Assembly (NCBI RefSeq): GCF_014654895.1
Contig: NZ_BNBE01000001.1
Coordinates: 496,001-560,000, forward strand
Source of the DNA: Streptomyces filamentosus
GTDB taxonomy: Bacteria > Actinomycetota > Actinomycetes > Streptomycetales > Streptomycetaceae
Direction: 5' to 3'
DNA length: 64,000 bases
A program made the position numbers and the translations under genes. Shown one piece after another: positions 61,477 through 64,000 of this stretch. The notes under the pieces were generated by a model that saw only the letters and a list, made by a program, of their open reading frames with translations, ran no database searches and was not told where the DNA came from. Position 1 is the stretch's first letter. The number at the start of each line of letters is the position of its first letter.

Positions 61477-62835
61477 ATGTCCGTGACACGACGTCAGATC
61501 CTGGCCTGCACCGGCGCGTCCGCCGCCGGCATCGCCTTCACCGGCGCCCTGGGCGAGCTCTTCGCGGGCTCCGCCGCCGCCGAGCCGCGCGGCGGCTACG
61601 GCCCGCTGCTCCCCGACCCGGCCGGACTCCTCGACCTCCCCGCCGGCTTCTCCTACCGGGTGCTCTCCCGCGAGGGCGAGCCGCTGCGCTCCGGCGAGGG
61701 ACCCGTCCCGAGCCACTGCGACGGCATGAGCGCCTTCGCCGGACCGGACGGCGGGGTCCGCCTGGTCCGCAACCACGAGAACCGGCCCGAGGCCCGGCAC
61801 CCCGTCCCCCACGTCCCCGGCCTGACCTACGACCCGGGCGGCAAGGGCGGCTGCACCGTCCTCGGCCTCGGCGCCGACGGCGGCGTGCGCGCGGAACACG
61901 TCGGGATCTCCGGCACCGCCGTCAACTGCGCCGGCGGCCCCACGCCCTGGAACACCTGGCTGACCTGCGAGGAGACCGAGGACAAGGCCGGGACCAAGGG
62001 GTACGCGAAGGACCACGGCTTCGTCTTCGAGGTCGACCCGGCCGACCCGCACCGCACCGGGGCCGTCCCGCTCACCGCCCTCGGCCGCTTCGCGCACGAG
62101 GCCGTCGCCGTCGACCCGTACACCGGGATCGTGTACGAGACGGAGGACGCCTTCGACCACCCCTTCGGCCTCTTCTACCGCTTCCTGCCCGAGCGGCCCC
62201 TCGGCGGCACCGGCTCCCTGCGCGCGGGCGGCACCCTGGAGGCGCTGCGGGTGCCGGGCGTCCCGGACCTGTCGGTGGTGCGGGAGGCCGGGACGGTCTT
62301 CGAGCGCGTCGAGTGGGTGCCGGTGCCGGACCCGGGGGCGGCCGGGACGCCGATCCGCTTCCAGGACTTCGGCCGGGGCGGGATCACCCACGCGCAGAAG
62401 CTGGAGGGCTGCTACTGGGGCGGCCGCGCCGTCTACTTCGTCTCCTCCTTCGCCCGCGCCTCCGACGGCTCCGGCGCCACCCACTTCGGGCAGGTGTGGA
62501 AGTACGAGCCCCGGGGCCGCCGCCTCACCCTCGCCGTGTCCTTCGGCCCCGACACCGACGTCCGGCTTCCCGGCGAGTCCCCCGACAACATCTGCCTGGC
62601 CCCCACCGGCGGCCTGATGGTGTGCGAGGACGGCGCGGGCGCGCAGCACGTCTTCGGGGTGACCCGCCGGGGCGAGGTGTACGCCGTCGCCCGGGGCCGG
62701 CAGGACGTCGGAACGCCCGGAGCCCCCGAGTGGGGCGAGTTCGCGGGCGTCACCTTCTCCCCGGACGGCGCCACGATGTACGTGAACTGCTACACCCCCG
62801 GCACCACCTTCGCCGTCACCGGCCCCTGGCGCTGA
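61477..62835 (+). CDS. Tat-exported PhoX-type phosphatase
   Basis: A 452-aa secreted protein of the PhoX/DUF839 family. It has a Tat signal with SVTRRQIL and a hydrophobic stretch to about residue 35 (AGSAAAEPRGG). The body shows SHCDGMSAF, LVRNHENRPE, WNTWLTCEET, HEAVAVDPYTGIVYETED and SPDNICLAPTGGLMVCEDG, the family's calcium and iron-binding acidic segments. It should hydrolyse phosphoesters outside the cell using Fe-Ca. ATG 61477 follows GGGAAGG. Confidence 0.88.
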   Translation: MSVTRRQILACTGASAAGIAFTGALGELFAGSAAAEPRGGYGPLLPDPAGLLDLPAGFSYRVLSREGEPLRSGEGPVPSHCDGMSAFAGPDGGVRLVRNHENRPEARHPVPHVPGLTYDPGGKGGCTVLGLGADGGVRAEHVGISGTAVNCAGGPTPWNTWLTCEETEDKAGTKGYAKDHGFVFEVDPADPHRTGAVPLTALGRFAHEAVAVDPYTGIVYETEDAFDHPFGLFYRFLPERPLGGTGSLRAGGTLEALRVPGVPDLSVVREAGTVFERVEWVPVPDPGAAGTPIRFQDFGRGGITHAQKLEGCYWGGRAVYFVSSFARASDGSGATHFGQVWKYEPRGRRLTLAVSFGPDTDVRLPGESPDNICLAPTGGLMVCEDGAGAQHVFGVTRRGEVYAVARGRQDVGTPGAPEWGEFAGVTFSPDGATMYVNCYTPGTTFAVTGPWR

Positions 62836-62867
62836 CCCCCGCCCGGCCCCGGGCGCACTCGCGCCCC

Positions 62868-62893
62868 TCCCCGATCCGGCGCAGGATCGGGGA
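62868..62893 (+). terminator. terminator hairpin after the PhoX gene
   Basis: The arms tccccgatcc (62868-62877) and ggatcgggga (62884-62893) are perfect 10-bp complements with a 6-nt loop, 32 bp after the stop. Confidence 0.75.
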
Positions 62894-62923
62894 AGGCGCG
62901 CGGCACGGCGGAAGGGGCACGCG

Positions 62924-63913
62924 GTGGGGAAGACGGACCACGGGAAGACCGGCCACGGGAAGACGGACCCCGGACGGAAGACCCACGGGCAGAAGGACCC
63001 CGGGCAGAGGGGCGACGGACAGAAGGGCCACGCACAGAAGGGGCACGGGCGGGGCCGCGCCGGGCGGGAGTCGCTCGGCGCGCTGCTGCGGCTCCCGCCG
63101 GGCGAGCCCGTCGACCTCTCCGCGTACGACCCCCGGGCCGTCACCGGCGGTCCCGACGCCCCCGGGGACAAGGCGGCCGGGCGCGCCGCCACCGCCCTCC
63201 TCGCGCCGCGCCTCGCCGAGCTCCAGGAGCGGCTGTACGCGGCGAGCACGGCGGGCGGGCGGCAGCGGCTGCTGCTGGTCCTCCAGGGCATGGACACCAG
63301 CGGCAAGGGCGGCACGGTCAAACACGTCATCGGCCACTTCAACCCGTCCGGCTGCCGCATCCGCGCCTTCAAGGCGCCCACCCCCGAGGAGCGCGCCCAC
63401 CCCTTCCTGTGGCGGGTGTCGAAGGCGCTGCCGGAACCGGGCGAGATCGGCATCTTCGACCGCTCCCACTACGAGGACGTGCTCATCGCCCGGGTCAGGG
63501 AGCTGGCCCCGCCCGAGGAGCTGGAGCGGCGCTACGAGGAGATCGACCGCTTCGAGCGCTCGCTCGCCGAGGAGGGCGTCACGCTCGTGAAGGTCTTCCT
63601 GCACCTGTCGTACGAGGAGCAGCGCGCCCGGCTCCTGGAGCGGCTGGACAACCCCGAGAAGCACTGGAAGTTCGACCCGTCCGACATCGAGGAGCGGACC
63701 CGCTGGGACGACTACCGGGAGGCGTACGAGGTGGCCATGGAGCGCTGTTCGGCGCCCGGGGCACCCTGGTTCCTGGTCCCGGCGGACCGCAAGTGGTACC
63801 GCAACTGGGCGGTGAGCCTGCTGCTCCTGGAGCACCTGGAGGCGCTGGACCCGCAGTACCCGCCGGGCGGCTTCGACGTGGCGGAGTGCCGGCGCCGGCT
63901 GCTCGCGACCTGA
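62924..63913 (+). CDS. PPK2-family polyphosphate kinase with K/G/H-rich N-terminal repeats
   Basis: A 329-aa enzyme that uses polyphosphate to phosphorylate nucleotides. Walker A is GMDTSGKGGTVKHV, Walker B is in GIFDRSHYEDVL, and further motifs are ERRYEEIDRFERSLAEEG, KHWKFDPSDIEER and ADRKWYRNW. Residues 1-45 are an unusual basic run of short GK, HGK and HGQK repeats, absent from typical PPK2. GTG 62924 follows GAAGGGG. The proximity of the PhoX phosphatase suggests phosphate metabolism. Confidence 0.92.
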   Translation: MGKTDHGKTGHGKTDPGRKTHGQKDPGQRGDGQKGHAQKGHGRGRAGRESLGALLRLPPGEPVDLSAYDPRAVTGGPDAPGDKAAGRAATALLAPRLAELQERLYAASTAGGRQRLLLVLQGMDTSGKGGTVKHVIGHFNPSGCRIRAFKAPTPEERAHPFLWRVSKALPEPGEIGIFDRSHYEDVLIARVRELAPPEELERRYEEIDRFERSLAEEGVTLVKVFLHLSYEEQRARLLERLDNPEKHWKFDPSDIEERTRWDDYREAYEVAMERCSAPGAPWFLVPADRKWYRNWAVSLLLLEHLEALDPQYPPGGFDVAECRRRLLAT

Positions 63914-64000
63914 CGGACCCGGCGCCCGGGGGGGGATCCGGCACCCGGGGAACCCGGCGCCTGACGGGTGACGCGGTCCGTCGCGCCCCGGACACGACGA

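Noticed and set aside
63579..63995. Minus-strand frame at the right edge
   Set aside because: It overlaps the PPK2 3' end and consists of Arg/Pro/Ser-rich shadow sequence without a start signal.

Overview
This window is high-GC actinobacterial DNA, almost certainly from a Streptomyces chromosome. The evidence is the strong G/C third-position bias, frequent GTG starts, ATGA/GTGA stop-start overlaps, Tat signals, the XRE/DUF397/ATPase regulatory module, the SAV2148-type HEPN protein and a mycothiol-linked DsbA-type protein. I found no rRNA, tRNA, insertion sequence or CRISPR array.

Region 1 (about 0.5-12.2 kb) is sulfur assimilation. A GAF-domain regulator and an acetyltransferase precede a tightly coupled operon: sulfite reductase, a small zinc-ribbon protein, cysH, cysC, cysD and cysN. 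A sulfonate-type ABC transporter and a sirohydrochlorin chelatase (supplying siroheme for the sulfite reductase) follow. Both transcription blocks have short Cys-containing leader ORFs in front, and a palindromic motif is shared by two upstream regions.

Region 2 (12.2-19.2 kb) is mixed chromosomal core: DUF1697, an aminoglycoside-phosphotransferase-like kinase, an epoxide-hydrolase-like enzyme, a DEDDh exonuclease, a HEPN-family protein and a divergent secreted copper amine oxidase with its secreted neighbour.

Region 3 (19.4-31 kb) handles glycogen and trehalose: glgX, an MFS transporter, treY and treZ. Between treY and treZ lie a small membrane protein, a secreted protein, a P450-like protein with an abnormal heme loop, a DUF1707-FHA protein and an acetyltransferase.

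Region 4 (31-44.4 kb) holds an M24 peptidase, hypothetical and TPR proteins, two GC-rich minisatellites (16-bp and 11-bp units), a P-loop kinase, a VOC protein, an EF-G paralogue preceded by a leader ORF, the anti-sigma-like ATPase/XRE/DUF397 set, and a TetR/FAD monooxygenase pair with twin operators followed by an SDR.

Region 5 (44.4-52.7 kb) is the most interesting part. A 65-aa peptide with six Cys and four Trp in its C-terminal part sits in front of a MacB-like ABC system. It is divergent to an operon of MauE-like, MauD/TlpA-like, ABC exporter and S26 signal peptidase genes, and a BTAD-type regulator closes the locus. This looks like a self-contained system for oxidising, exporting and trimming a Cys-rich peptide. 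I do not recognise it as a described family.

Region 6 (52.9-64 kb) returns to core functions: hypothetical proteins, a DUF4267 membrane protein with orphan TetR-type operators, an Rv2466c-type DsbA protein, msrB, murC, a Usp-like protein, a RibD-like reductase, zapE, an OsmC protein, a PhoX-type phosphatase and a PPK2 kinase.
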